Source: Thermococcus gammatolerans EJ3 (lineage in GTDB: Archaea > Methanobacteriota_B > Thermococci > Thermococcales > Thermococcaceae). Taken from it: a stretch of 64,000 nucleotides of DNA. The position numbers were made by a program, and so were the translations under genes. Below are positions 44,446 to 53,188 of this stretch, piece by piece. The stretch covers positions 930,001 through 994,000 of the forward strand of contig NC_012804.1 of the NCBI RefSeq assembly GCF_000022365.1, given 5' to 3'. Below the pieces are notes generated by a model. That model saw nothing but the letters and a program-made list of their open reading frames with translations, did not search any database and was not told the origin of the DNA. Numbering within the stretch: position 1 is the first letter of the stretch; the number at the start of each line of letters is the position of its first letter.

Positions 44446-46205
44446 GCCTCGAATCAAAGGTTCGGAAGGTCCTTGGAAGGTTTCCTTACGAAATTACCTT
44501 CGAGATCAGGGACGGCGTGGTCTTCCTCGACGGGGAAGTGGAGGCTTACGAGGAATGGGTCGAGATCGGGCTTGCAGTGGGGAACATTAAGGGCGTTGAG
44601 GGCGTGGTGAACAGGATAAAATGGAAGGACTACCCGGAGGAGGAGCTCAGGCGTAAGGAAGAGCGGAGGAGGAAGCTCTACGAGAAAAACAAGGGTAGAA
44701 TTATCGGCGAGTACGACGTCGTCATAATCGGGGGCGGTGTTACCGGGACGGCGATAGCGAGGGAGCTCTCAAAGTACCGTCTGAAGGTCGCCCTCCTCGA
44801 AAAGGCCACCGACGTTTCTGTGGGGGCATCAAAGGCGAACAACGGGATGATACACCCCGGAGTGGCTCCGAAGCGCGGCACGCTCAAGGCCAAACTCAAC
44901 GTCAGGGGAAACGCGATGTATGATGAGCTTGCAAGGGATTTGGGGGTCAAGTTCAAGCGCGTCGGAAGCCTCTGGCTGATAACCCCGCGGACACTCCAGA
45001 AGTACAGGAGATACCTCCCGGGCCCGTTCTACAAATTCGTCTCGGCCTACATCTTCCCGTACCTCGTGAAGCTCAAGGGCATGCTGAACGGCGTTAAGGG
45101 AATACGCATAATCAGAGGCGAGGAGATATGGAAACTGGAACCCAAGGCCACGAGGGAGGCCTGGGCCGCGGTTTACGTGCCGTCAACGGGAATACTTGAC
45201 CCCTATGACCTCGTCGTGGCCCTGGCAGAAAACGCGATTGCCAACGGGGTTGAAATACACCTCGAGACAGAGGTGGTGGGCTTCATCAGGGAAGGGGAGA
45301 CCATTAAGGGCGTCGTTACGAACAGGGGGACTTTTCTGGCGAGGTACGTCGTGAACGCCGCCGGCGTTTTCGCTGATGAGATAGCCGAGCTCGCCGGCTC
45401 GAGGGAGTACACCATACACCCGAGGAAGGGCGTGATCCTTCTCTTCGACAAAGAGCTTGAGGGATGGGTGAACCACTGCGTCACCGAGCTCAGGTTTCCT
45501 GCGCCGGCCCACACCAAGGGGGGTGGCATAAACCCCACCGTTCACGGAAACATCCTCTGGGGGCCGACTGCAGTGGAAGTGCCGGATAAAACCGACACGT
45601 CAGTCCATCCCGAGGAGATCGAAGAGATACTCGAGCGCTACAGGGAGATATACCCGGACTTTCCGAGGCACAGGATAATCCGCTACTTTGCCGGGGTCAG
45701 GGCGCCGACCTTCACTGAGGACTTCATAATAAGGCCCGCCAAGTGGGTGAAGAACCTCCTCCACGTCGCTGGGATACAGTCTCCCGGGCTCGCGTCAGCA
45801 CCTGCGATAGCGGAGTACGCCGTCGAGCAGCTGCGCTCGATGGGACTCATTCTGGAGCCGAAGCCCGACTTCAACCCGCACAGGGAACCGATCCCTCGTG
45901 CGAGCGAGATGAGCCTTGAGGAACTCGATAGGAGGATAAAGGAAGATCCGCGCTGGGGCAACATCGTGTGCACCTGCGAGATGGTCTCGGAGGCTGAAAT
46001 AGTGGAGGCGATACGCCGGGGCGCGAGAACCCTTGACGCCATCAAGAGACGTACGAGGCTTGGGATGGGGACGTGCCAGGGCGGTTACTGCACGCTGAAG
46101 GCGGCGGAGATTCTCTCAAGGGAGCTGGGAATCCCGATCTCCCAGGTCGTCAAGGAGAACGGTGGGAGGCTCTTCAACGGTGCAGTCAGGGGTGAGGAAC
46201 CGTGA
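44442..46205 (+). CDS. glpA: Glycerol-3-phosphate dehydrogenase GlpA with N-terminal BON domain
   Basis: 587 residues. Residues 1-65 are BON-like (VRKVLGRFPYEITFEIRDGV, then GVEGVVNRIKW), uncommon on GlpA. A DAO flavoprotein core follows: YDVVIIGGGVTGTAIARELS (about 90-109), GASKANNGMIHPG, VRAPTFTEDFIIRPAK. The C-terminus carries a BFD-like [2Fe-2S] motif (VCTCEMVSEAE, then GTCQGGYC). It oxidises G3P to DHAP using FAD. The BON domain may hold it to the membrane lipid surface. Overlaps its neighbours by 4 bp on both sides. Confidence 0.92.
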   Translation: MSLESKVRKVLGRFPYEITFEIRDGVVFLDGEVEAYEEWVEIGLAVGNIKGVEGVVNRIKWKDYPEEELRRKEERRRKLYEKNKGRIIGEYDVVIIGGGVTGTAIARELSKYRLKVALLEKATDVSVGASKANNGMIHPGVAPKRGTLKAKLNVRGNAMYDELARDLGVKFKRVGSLWLITPRTLQKYRRYLPGPFYKFVSAYIFPYLVKLKGMLNGVKGIRIIRGEEIWKLEPKATREAWAAVYVPSTGILDPYDLVVALAENAIANGVEIHLETEVVGFIREGETIKGVVTNRGTFLARYVVNAAGVFADEIAELAGSREYTIHPRKGVILLFDKELEGWVNHCVTELRFPAPAHTKGGGINPTVHGNILWGPTAVEVPDKTDTSVHPEEIEEILERYREIYPDFPRHRIIRYFAGVRAPTFTEDFIIRPAKWVKNLLHVAGIQSPGLASAPAIAEYAVEQLRSMGLILEPKPDFNPHREPIPRASEMSLEELDRRIKEDPRWGNIVCTCEMVSEAEIVEAIRRGARTLDAIKRRTRLGMGTCQGGYCTLKAAEILSRELGIPISQVVKENGGRLFNGAVRGEEP

Positions 46206-47446
46206 AGGACGTCGTTGTGATCGGCGGAGGGCCGAGCGGGATGGCCGCGGCGGTTAAGCTCGCCGGTAAGGGCTACGATGTCGCGCTCATCGAACGAAAG
46301 GAAGAACTCGGAGGTATCCTCGACCAGTGCATCCACGACGGCTTCGGGACCAAAATATTCGGAAAGGCCCTCTCCGGGCCGGAGTTTGCGGGCCACTTTA
46401 TGGATGAGGTTAGCAAACTCGGCCTTGATGTGCACCTGAACACGTACGTCAAATCCGTAAACGCCGGGGGAGACGTCAAGGAGCTTGTGACGGTGAGCCC
46501 GCGAGGTGTCGAGCGCATAAAGGCCCGCTCGATAGTGTACGCCATAGGCTGCAGGGAGAGGCACCCCTTCGAGATAAAGGTCGGTGGGACGAGGCCCGCT
46601 GGTGTTTACACGGCCGGAATGGTGCAGAGGCTCGTGAACCTCTACGGAATCCTACCCGGGAGGAGAGTCCTCATAGTCGGCGGCGGGGACGTTGGCATGA
46701 TCGTCGCCAGGCATCTTTACCTGGAAGGGGTTGAGTCTATAACCGTCGTCTTTCCGGAGGAGTTCTTCGTTGGTCTCCCGAGGAACGTCCAGCAGTGCAT
46801 CCTCGACTTCAACATACCTTTCAGGCCGAGGACGGTGGTGAAGGAGATGGTGGGGAAGGAGCGCGTTGAGGGAGCTATCCTCGTGAAGGTCGACGAGAAC
46901 TGGAGGCCCATACCCGGCACCGAGGAGTTCTACCCCTGCGACACGGTGATATTCTCCGTTGGCCTCGTGCCCTATGCCAAGAAGTTGAGGGCAATTGGGG
47001 CCGAGATAGACCCGAGAACCAGAGGGCCGGTCGTGAACGAGTTCTTCGAGACGACCGTGCGGGGGGTCTTTGCCGCCGGCAACCTCGTCCAGATATTCGA
47101 CTACGTTGACGACGCCGTTGAGAGCGCTTACATCGCGGCAGACGGCGTTGAGAAGTACTTGAAAGGCGAGAAGCGGCTTGATAACCCAGTACCCTTCAAG
47201 CCCGGGAGCAACGTCCGGACGCTGACGCCCCACCGGCTGGAATGGAAGGACGAGAGACCGGTGGTTGCTTTCCTCAGGCCTGCCGTCGAAGGTCGCGCAT
47301 GGATAATCGTCAGGGGCGGGAATGGAGAGATTCTGAAGAAGGAGTTCCGGCAGTACGTGAGGCCATCGACGCTTGAGCGGATTGAAATCCCCCGTGAAGC
47401 TATCAGCGGGGCGGAAGAGGTGTATGTGGATGTCGCGAGAGTATGA
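46202..47446 (+). CDS. GlpB-like NAD/FAD-dependent oxidoreductase
   Basis: 414 residues from a GTG that overlaps glpA by 4 bp. FAD motif VVVIGGGPSGMAAAVKLAGK at the start, LGGILDQCIHDGFG, a second dinucleotide site VLIVGGGDVGMIVARHLY (about 158-175) and GVFAAGNLVQIFDYVDD. This is the class that in many anaerobes pairs with GlpA and DUF1667. It likely accepts electrons from GlpA or passes them to an NAD(P)- or ferredoxin-type partner. The last 75 residues are a beta-rich extension (VEVYVDV end), also seen in this group. Confidence 0.88.
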   Translation: MKDVVVIGGGPSGMAAAVKLAGKGYDVALIERKEELGGILDQCIHDGFGTKIFGKALSGPEFAGHFMDEVSKLGLDVHLNTYVKSVNAGGDVKELVTVSPRGVERIKARSIVYAIGCRERHPFEIKVGGTRPAGVYTAGMVQRLVNLYGILPGRRVLIVGGGDVGMIVARHLYLEGVESITVVFPEEFFVGLPRNVQQCILDFNIPFRPRTVVKEMVGKERVEGAILVKVDENWRPIPGTEEFYPCDTVIFSVGLVPYAKKLRAIGAEIDPRTRGPVVNEFFETTVRGVFAAGNLVQIFDYVDDAVESAYIAADGVEKYLKGEKRLDNPVPFKPGSNVRTLTPHRLEWKDERPVVAFLRPAVEGRAWIIVRGGNGEILKKEFRQYVRPSTLERIEIPREAISGAEEVYVDVARV

Positions 47447-47798
47447 GGTTCTCTGCATCCGGTGTCCCAAGGGGTGCAGGCTGAGGATCACGGTCGAGGG
47501 GAACGAGGTCCACGTCTCGGGCTTCGCCTGCCTTGAGGGCAAGAGATTCGGGGAGGAGGAAGTGAGGAACCCGAGGCGGATTGTCACGACGACCGTTAGG
47601 ATACTCAACGCCCGCTATCCGCGCCTTCCGGTGAGAACGGCAGAACCCGTGCCCAAGGACAAAATCCGGGACGTTATAGAGGCCCTCAAGGGGGTTGTCG
47701 TGAAGGCCCCGGTTCGGCGCGGCCAGGTTATCGTGAAGGATGTTGCTGGAACCGGTGTTGATGTGATTGCGGAGCGCGATATGGAGGCGGTTGGATGA
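47430..47798 (+). CDS. DUF1667 small Cys-containing protein
   Basis: 122 residues from ATG 47430, with GAGGTG 7 nt upstream. Cysteines CIRCPKGC (about 9-16) and FAC (about 34) could bind a metal or Fe-S centre. DUF1667 genes nearly always follow GlpA/GlpB-type flavoprotein genes in anaerobes, so it is probably a third subunit or electron transfer factor. It overlaps GlpB by 17 bp and the kinase by 4 bp. Confidence 0.85.
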   Translation: MSREYEVLCIRCPKGCRLRITVEGNEVHVSGFACLEGKRFGEEEVRNPRRIVTTTVRILNARYPRLPVRTAEPVPKDKIRDVIEALKGVVVKAPVRRGQVIVKDVAGTGVDVIAERDMEAVG

Positions 47799-49291
47799 GT
47801 TACTACCTCATCCTGGACGTTGGGACTACGAACGTCAAGGCCTACGCTTTTTCCGAGGAGGGGGAGGTGCTCCTGAAGAAGAGCATGAGAACACGGCCCG
47901 TTTATCCGGAGCCTGGCTGGGCCGAACTCGACCCCGAAGAGCTCATTGAAACGGTCAGGCGGCTCATAGACGGGGTTACCTCTTCCCTTGGGATGCCAAA
48001 GGGAATGGCCATCACCAACCAGCGGAGCTCCACCGTCGTGTGGGACGACGAAGGAGCGCTCCACAACATGATAACCTGGCAGGACACGAGGACCAAAGAT
48101 ATCGTGGAGGCCTTTTCCCGCAACTTCCTCGTTCGCTTTGGTAGGGCTCTCGGAAAGGTCTTCTACGGACTCTCCCGCATCGTTCCCGGAATAGCCAGCC
48201 TACCAAAGGGAGCCTATATAATCACCCTGGCCCACGTGGGCTTCGGCACTTCCCACTCCTCGATGCACCTACGCTGGCTAATGGACAACGTGCCAGAAGT
48301 CAGGAAGGCCGTCGAGGATGGAACTGCGAAGTTCGGCACGATGGACAGCTGGATAGCGTGGAACCTGACGGGGAAGCATGTGACGGACTACACGAACGCA
48401 TCCGCGACGGGCCTCTTTGACCCGTTCTACCTCAAGTGGAGCGACAACATCATGGGCATCGTGGGAATTCCCAAGAAAATTCTTCCCGCCCTCCAGCCGA
48501 ACGACCTCCCAGTGGGGGAAACGGACTACGGTGTGCCCCTCCTCACGATGGTGGCGGATCAGCAGGCGGCCCTTTACCGTGCGGGTGTTGAGCCGGGGAG
48601 CGCGAAGATGACCCACGGAACGGGGACGTTCATTGACCTGAACGTAGGCGAGAAGCCGAAGCCAGCGTCGCCAGGCCTCTACCCGATGGTCGCCCTTAAA
48701 ACCAGGAAAAAGACGCTCTACCTCCTCGAGGGAATAATAAACGCCTCCGGCTCGGCCGTTGACTGGCTCCTGAGCGTTGGCCTCATCAAGGACTACTCTG
48801 AGATCAGCGCTGCGTTTAAAGATCCCACCCTTCCAAGGGTGCTCTTCATACCCGCCTTCGCCGGCCTCTCGACGCCCTATCTGAAGCCTGAGTTCAGGGG
48901 AGCGCTCCTCAACCTGTCCTTCAGCGTAAGGAAGGAAGACATCATCAAGGCGCTCATAGCGGGGATAGCGATGAGGGTCGCGGAGGTTATAGCCGCCATG
49001 GAATCGGGAACCGGGGTTGAGATTGGCTCCCTGACCTCCGACGGGGGCGCTTCGCAGATCGACCCGCTCCTGCAGTTGATAGCCGACTTCAGCGGGAAGA
49101 GAATAGTTCGGCCGGTGGAGCTCAACGGCTCCGCGCAGGGAACCTTCATGATAGCACGCGCGGTTGCCGAGGGAAGTGACGTCCTGAGCGCGTGGGAGAA
49201 ACCTATGGTGGAGAGGGTCTTCGAGCCGAGCGGGGAGAAGCACGAGGACTTCAGAAGGCTGTGGGAGGAGTTCATGGGAAGGCTGCTCTGA
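47795..49291 (+). CDS. glpK: FGGY-family sugar/glycerol kinase, probable glycerol kinase
   Basis: 498 residues. The FGGY fold is clear: LDVGTTNVKAYAFSEEG at the start, TNQRSSTVVWD, ITWQDTR, the ATP region THGTGTF and the second signature SDGGASQIDPLLQLIADFSG. Glycerol kinase is the natural reading from the operon, which oxidises glycerol phosphate; another triose or polyol substrate cannot be excluded from sequence. It is the last gene of the operon and overlaps the DUF1667 gene by 4 bp. The 108 bp after it hold the operator array of the next gene. Confidence 0.87.
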   Translation: MSYYLILDVGTTNVKAYAFSEEGEVLLKKSMRTRPVYPEPGWAELDPEELIETVRRLIDGVTSSLGMPKGMAITNQRSSTVVWDDEGALHNMITWQDTRTKDIVEAFSRNFLVRFGRALGKVFYGLSRIVPGIASLPKGAYIITLAHVGFGTSHSSMHLRWLMDNVPEVRKAVEDGTAKFGTMDSWIAWNLTGKHVTDYTNASATGLFDPFYLKWSDNIMGIVGIPKKILPALQPNDLPVGETDYGVPLLTMVADQQAALYRAGVEPGSAKMTHGTGTFIDLNVGEKPKPASPGLYPMVALKTRKKTLYLLEGIINASGSAVDWLLSVGLIKDYSEISAAFKDPTLPRVLFIPAFAGLSTPYLKPEFRGALLNLSFSVRKEDIIKALIAGIAMRVAEVIAAMESGTGVEIGSLTSDGGASQIDPLLQLIADFSGKRIVRPVELNGSAQGTFMIARAVAEGSDVLSAWEKPMVERVFEPSGEKHEDFRRLWEEFMGRLL

Positions 49292-49320
49292 GGGTTCTGT
49301 TTCGATTTATGAGGGAATAG

Positions 49321-49407
49321 TTTGCACTTCCACTGCAAAGAGATTTAAAAATGATTTGCAATAAGAGTGCAAAATCTTTATAAATACCTTTGCACTATAA
49401 ATGCACA
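49321..49407 (+). promoter_or_regulatory. Array of 34-bp-phased palindromes with TATA boxes (second ATPase)
   Basis: Three palindromes start at 49321, 49355 and 49389, exactly 34 bp apart. The first two are TTTGCA-7-TGCAAA; the third is TTTGCA-7-TGCACA. The first two are followed by A/T-rich TATA elements (ATTTAAAAA and TTTATAAAT at 49377-49385). The last TATA box predicts transcription near 49406, at the ATG. The sequence differs from the 12746 array, but number, spacing, TATA position and the kind of gene downstream are the same. Confidence 0.8.
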
Positions 49408-50564
49408 TGCTTGAGGTACAGAACCCATGGTGGATTGGTGAACCCGACAGGGACTGGGAGCTCTTTGAAAAGCTCACCTACAGGGTCAGGCCGAAATGGC
49501 TTGATGAGCTCTCGTTGAGGCCCTTCTCCCTCAACTTCGTCGTCGGCCCGAGAAGGGTCGGGAAGACCATGGGAATAAAGCTCCTCATTAGGGAACTCCT
49601 CAAAAAAGTCCACACTCCCTACGCCGTCTTTTACTTCAGCTGTGACGTGCTTGAGGACTACAAAGAGCTTTTAGAGGTTCTAAACGAGTACCTAAGGCTG
49701 AAGAGACGAAAAAGCGTTAAAACGGCCTTTATATTCCTCGACGAGGTCAGCCTCGTGGATGACTGGTGGCGTGCCTTGAAGTTCCTCATAGACAGAGGCG
49801 AGTTGAGGAGCGACGTCATCACGGTGACCGGCTCGATTTCCCTGACGGTAGGCAGGCATTTTGAGACCTTCGGCGGCAGAAGGGGGAACGGAAAAACAAT
49901 CGAGGTCATGCCGCTGAGCTTCTATGAACACTACAACCTTTTCTACGACGAGTTCTTCCCCTCAATGGGGGAAGAGGTCTTCGAGAACTACATTGAGACC
50001 GGAGGATACTTGGCATACATGAACGGCACCCTTAAGGTCGAGGAGCTCGTGGGCTTCCTGAAGGCCGACTTGAAAGCTTTAGACCGCTCGACCGACCTTG
50101 CGAGGGACGTTATGGGTGCGATACTTGATAAGGCTCCCTCACCTACATCCTTCAACGCGATAGCGAAGGTAGTTGGAATCTCCCCCCACACCGCGAGGGA
50201 TTATGTTGAGCTCTTCGAGGCCTTCCACGTCCTCCTGCAGGTTCTCTACCTTGGAGGCGACGGGAAGGTCTATCCGCGGAAGGAGAGGAAGCTAATCCTC
50301 CGCGACCCGCTCATCGTGAGGGCCATGGAGCTCTGGACGAGGAGGAGGATTGATAAAGCGGTTCTCTACGAGTGGCTCGTCCAGGAGCACCTGTACAGGA
50401 AGTTCGGGGAGGTTTACTATTACAGGAACTCCTACGAGGTTGATGCAATCGCTGGAAACCTGAAGGTCGAGGTGAAGTCGGGGGAGAGAAGGGGGAGGTA
50501 TCCGAGGGACGTTAGAATCCTGAAGGGCCCGGAGGTTCCGGGATTCCTTTACAACCTCACTTAG
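49407..50564 (+). CDS. AAA ATPase with DUF4143-like C-terminus, second copy
   Basis: 385 residues from ATG 49407 (MLEVQNPWWIGEPDRD); ATG 49401 adds two residues. Walker A VGPRRVGKT (about 39-47), Walker B AFIFLDEVS. A helix-turn-helix-like segment FNAIAKVVGISPHTARDYVE lies near 251-270. The C-terminus has YEVDAIA then KVEVKSGERRGRYP, the D...ExK arrangement. It aligns along its length with the ATPase at 12868, but under a different operator sequence. Leaderless by TATA spacing. Its end overlaps a small convergent gene by 8 bp. Biochemical role unknown. Confidence 0.87.
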   Translation: MLEVQNPWWIGEPDRDWELFEKLTYRVRPKWLDELSLRPFSLNFVVGPRRVGKTMGIKLLIRELLKKVHTPYAVFYFSCDVLEDYKELLEVLNEYLRLKRRKSVKTAFIFLDEVSLVDDWWRALKFLIDRGELRSDVITVTGSISLTVGRHFETFGGRRGNGKTIEVMPLSFYEHYNLFYDEFFPSMGEEVFENYIETGGYLAYMNGTLKVEELVGFLKADLKALDRSTDLARDVMGAILDKAPSPTSFNAIAKVVGISPHTARDYVELFEAFHVLLQVLYLGGDGKVYPRKERKLILRDPLIVRAMELWTRRRIDKAVLYEWLVQEHLYRKFGEVYYYRNSYEVDAIAGNLKVEVKSGERRGRYPRDVRILKGPEVPGFLYNLT

Positions 50565-50706
50565 CAAATTCCCTTATCCCCTTCACGTCCCTCCACTGAA
50601 CCAGCCTGAGGAGCTTAACCGTGTAGGCTATCTCAAGCGCGTTCTCCTCCGGGTTTTCGAGGAGTTTGTCGAGCCGGTTGAGTAAGTCCTCCTCCGCTCG
50701 CTTCAT
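50557..50706 (-). CDS. Small unknown helical protein (49 residues)
   Basis: ATG 50706 opens MKRAEEDLLNRLDKLLENPE and the frame ends REFAK at a TGA inside the end of the ATPase gene. Codon content is natural (charged helix, LEIAYTVKLLRLVQWRDV). The frame is open upstream as far as PIEVKSDEA, without a better start. It is downstream of tiaS on the same strand. It could be a short protein or the tail of a decayed gene. No known motif is seen. Confidence 0.45.
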   Translation of the reverse strand: MKRAEEDLLNRLDKLLENPEENALEIAYTVKLLRLVQWRDVKGIREFAK

Positions 50707-50741
50707 GGCCTCATCCGACTTGACCTCTATTGGCCCGAATG

Positions 50742-50771
50742 ATAATCGCGATTATGATAATCCTGATTATC
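50742..50771. repeat. Two adjacent AT-rich palindromes
   Basis: ATAATC-GC-GATTAT (50742-50755) directly abuts GATAATC-CT-GATTATC (50756-50771), both perfect, with centres 15 bp apart. The second covers the tiaS stop. They may be a hairpin terminator, an operator for the small gene, or both. Confidence 0.5.
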
Positions 50772-52056
50772 ATCCCGAGTTCCCTAGGGCTTCTAAAACT
50801 CTCTCTTCCCCACCCGGCAGCACCAGCGGCCTCGACAGATGCTTCCTCGCGTCAGGAGGAACCTCATAAATCTTCCTCTCCAGCTCGCGAGGGACTTCAA
50901 CCGGAATCAGCTTTTTCGGCATTCTGTAGCCACAGCGCTTGCACTTGAGGTAGTCGCCCTTGCTCTTCATCGTTCCCCCACAGCGCGGGCACTTGGGCTT
51001 TCTGTATTCGATTTTCGGGACGAGTTTCACTGGATAGAACTTTTCGAGGTTGAGCGTTAGAACGCCCTCGTGCTCCTTAACCCCTCCAGCGGCAATGATT
51101 TCATCGCCGGGCAGGAGCTTCCGAACGTAGTTCCTGAACTTTTTCGTCGGCTCGAAGGCCGCGACACGTATCTTCCCTGTCTCGTCCTCAAGCTCGAAGA
51201 AAACGTGCCTCCCGCGCTCCCAGTATGGCTTGGAAACCCTTCCCCTGACGACCGCGCTGTCGTATAGCTTCAGCTCGCCGATTTTCTTTGGGGTAAGGTG
51301 ATCGTCGGTGTTCTGGTTCGTCTTGTAGAGCTGGTAGAAGGCAACGGGCTCCCCAAAGCGGACCATCTCAAAGGTCTGGAGAACCCTTCCCCGGTCAATT
51401 CCCCTGAGTCCGACTAGAACGGGGTCTTTGCCGTGAGGCGCTATTAAGATGGTTCTCTTGTAGGGGTCAACGTTGTCGTAAGTGAAAGGATAGCTCCACC
51501 TGTCTGCTAAAAACACGCTCTCTGCATCAACCTTCCTTGGCGTCCCCCAGTTCTCCGGCTCGCGGTAAGCTAAAAGCTCGTAGGTGAAGCGCTCAAGGGG
51601 ATAGCCAATTGAAGCGAGCGCGCCTATTATTCCCCTGCCGAGCTTGAACTTGAAGAACTCCGCACCAACTTCCCTCGCGACTCTTTCAGCCTCTTCGATG
51701 GTTACGTGCTCCCTTAAAGCTTTGAGCGAAAACTCTTGAAGCTCTTCGGGGATTTCGCCCTCGAAAAAGACGACGCCTGGGTTGGTGTTCTCGTGGGTGA
51801 AGTCTGCCAGCTGGTTGACGTAGAACAGCACGAGGTCCTTAACTTCCGGAACAGCCTCCTCATCGACCTCAAAGGTCATCGCAACCGCTCCGTTCCCGCG
51901 CGTCTTGTAGGGGATGTTCGGGTTCAGCCTTATCAGCCTCGGAAGGTCGGTGGGTTCAGCTAAGCGGGAAATCTCGCGGTAGAGGAGCGCCCCGAGGTAG
52001 GTCGTGCACATGCCGTTGGGTGAGTCCGTGTCGTCTATTCCGATGTGGAGGAGCAT
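50770..52056 (-). CDS. tiaS: tRNA(Ile2) 2-agmatinylcytidine synthetase TiaS
   Basis: 428 residues from ATG 52056 ([20 protein letters not shown]). The N-terminal IDDTDS motif, [11 protein letters not shown], the central ferredoxin-like catalytic region, an OB-fold ([20 protein letters not shown]) and a zinc ribbon ([20 protein letters not shown]) are all present. It puts agmatine on C34 of tRNA(Ile) so that AUA is read correctly. A minus-strand TATA (TTTTTAAG near 52083) predicts transcription at the ATG, so leaderless; the longer frame upstream overlaps the next gene. Confidence 0.95.
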
Positions 52057-52085
52057 GGTTGGAGAAAAGAGAGAGGGCTTAAAAA

Positions 52086-52595
52086 TCAAACGCCTTTGGG
52101 GAGGACCTTCCTGAACTCTTCCCTGTCGAGACATGGCTGGTTTCTCTTCAGTCTCACGGCCGCGACCTTGTAGTTGCCCTTTCCAGCGAACCGGCAAACC
52201 TTGTCGGGCTCGTCCACGAGCCTCGCGACCGCGTATGTGATTCCGGCCCTTTCAATGTAGTCTATTACCGTGTCCCAGAAGCCGGTGAAGATCACCACAC
52301 ACTTCCTGTTGGGGTTAAAGGGCTTCAAATCCTCGTCGATTGGGGGCAGTCTCTTGACGACGCACTCGCTCGGGAAGTCGTGGGCCTTGATCCTTTTCAC
52401 GAGCTCGGGCATCTCACCGGTTTTCTCGAAGTGCTCAAGTTCCTCCTTTGAGACCTCGACGGGCTTTGGTGAGTAGCAGAGGAACTCCTCGTCGTGGAAC
52501 ATCATGTAGGTTCCGTCCCTCAAGAACATGAAGGCTATTCTCTCACGGGGCAGGTCAAAGATGTAGCTGGAGTTGCTCTTTTTGACCTCGTACAT
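52086..52595 (-). CDS. Unknown 169-residue protein
   Basis: Not recognised. ATG 52595 ([20 protein letters not shown]) with GGTGG 5 nt upstream. The N-terminal 60 residues are beta strands ([20 protein letters not shown]); the rest is alpha/beta with scattered cysteines ([47 protein letters not shown]). It may bind a small molecule or act in tRNA metabolism next to tiaS, but this is only context. It lies between moaC and tiaS on the same strand. Confidence 0.72.
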
Positions 52596-52642
52596 CCAAA
52601 CCACCGGCCCAACTGGGTATGGACATTTATAACCCTAACTGG

Positions 52643-53107
52643 TCATTTCTGTTTAATCTTCTCAACGACGTGGACGTCCTCGATTCTCGTCACCGGGTAC
52701 TGGCCGTTTTCGTCCTTCTCGACGGCTTTAACCATGTCCCATATCGTGAGCAACGCGACGGTTACGCCGGTTAAGGCTTCCATCTCGACTCCGGTTTTGT
52801 AGTATGCGCGAACCTCGCAGGTGGCCTCGATGTAGTCCTTTCCAAACTCGAAGGTTATGTCAACGCCGGTCAGTGGTATCGGGTGGCAGAGGGGGATCAG
52901 CTCGGGCGTCTTCTTCACCGCCAGAATCCCCGCTATCTGGGCCGTCGCTATGACGTTTCCCTTCTTCGTCTTCCCTGCCTTAATCAGCTCTATCGTCTCC
53001 GGTTTTAGCTTTATCCTGCCCTTGGCAACGGCCTTTCGAAAAACGACGTCCTTGTGGCCAACCTCAACCATCTTAACTCCCCGCTCATCGACGTGGGTCA
53101 GCTCCAT
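52643..53107 (-). CDS. moaC: Cyclic pyranopterin monophosphate synthase MoaC
   Basis: 154 residues from ATG 53107 ([20 protein letters not shown]), with GGGTGAT 3 nt upstream. The family motif is [20 protein letters not shown], plus [20 protein letters not shown]. MoaC makes cPMP, the first stable step toward molybdopterin, here the tungsten/molybdenum cofactor of aldehyde ferredoxin oxidoreductases. It is divergent from the esterase gene. Confidence 0.96.
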   Translation of the reverse strand: MELTHVDERGVKMVEVGHKDVVFRKAVAKGRIKLKPETIELIKAGKTKKGNVIATAQIAGILAVKKTPELIPLCHPIPLTGVDITFEFGKDYIEATCEVRAYYKTGVEMEALTGVTVALLTIWDMVKAVEKDENGQYPVTRIEDVHVVEKIKQK

Positions 53108-53188
53108 TCTATCACCCAAATTGGTTCCATATGATTCGACTAAAACCTTTGGGTTAACGCTATAAACAACTTTGGCAATCTGTGAGCG

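Noticed and set aside
48278-49243. 321-residue frame antisense to the FGGY kinase
   Set aside because: Low-complexity shadow without motifs; the plus strand has the FGGY signatures and operon overlaps.
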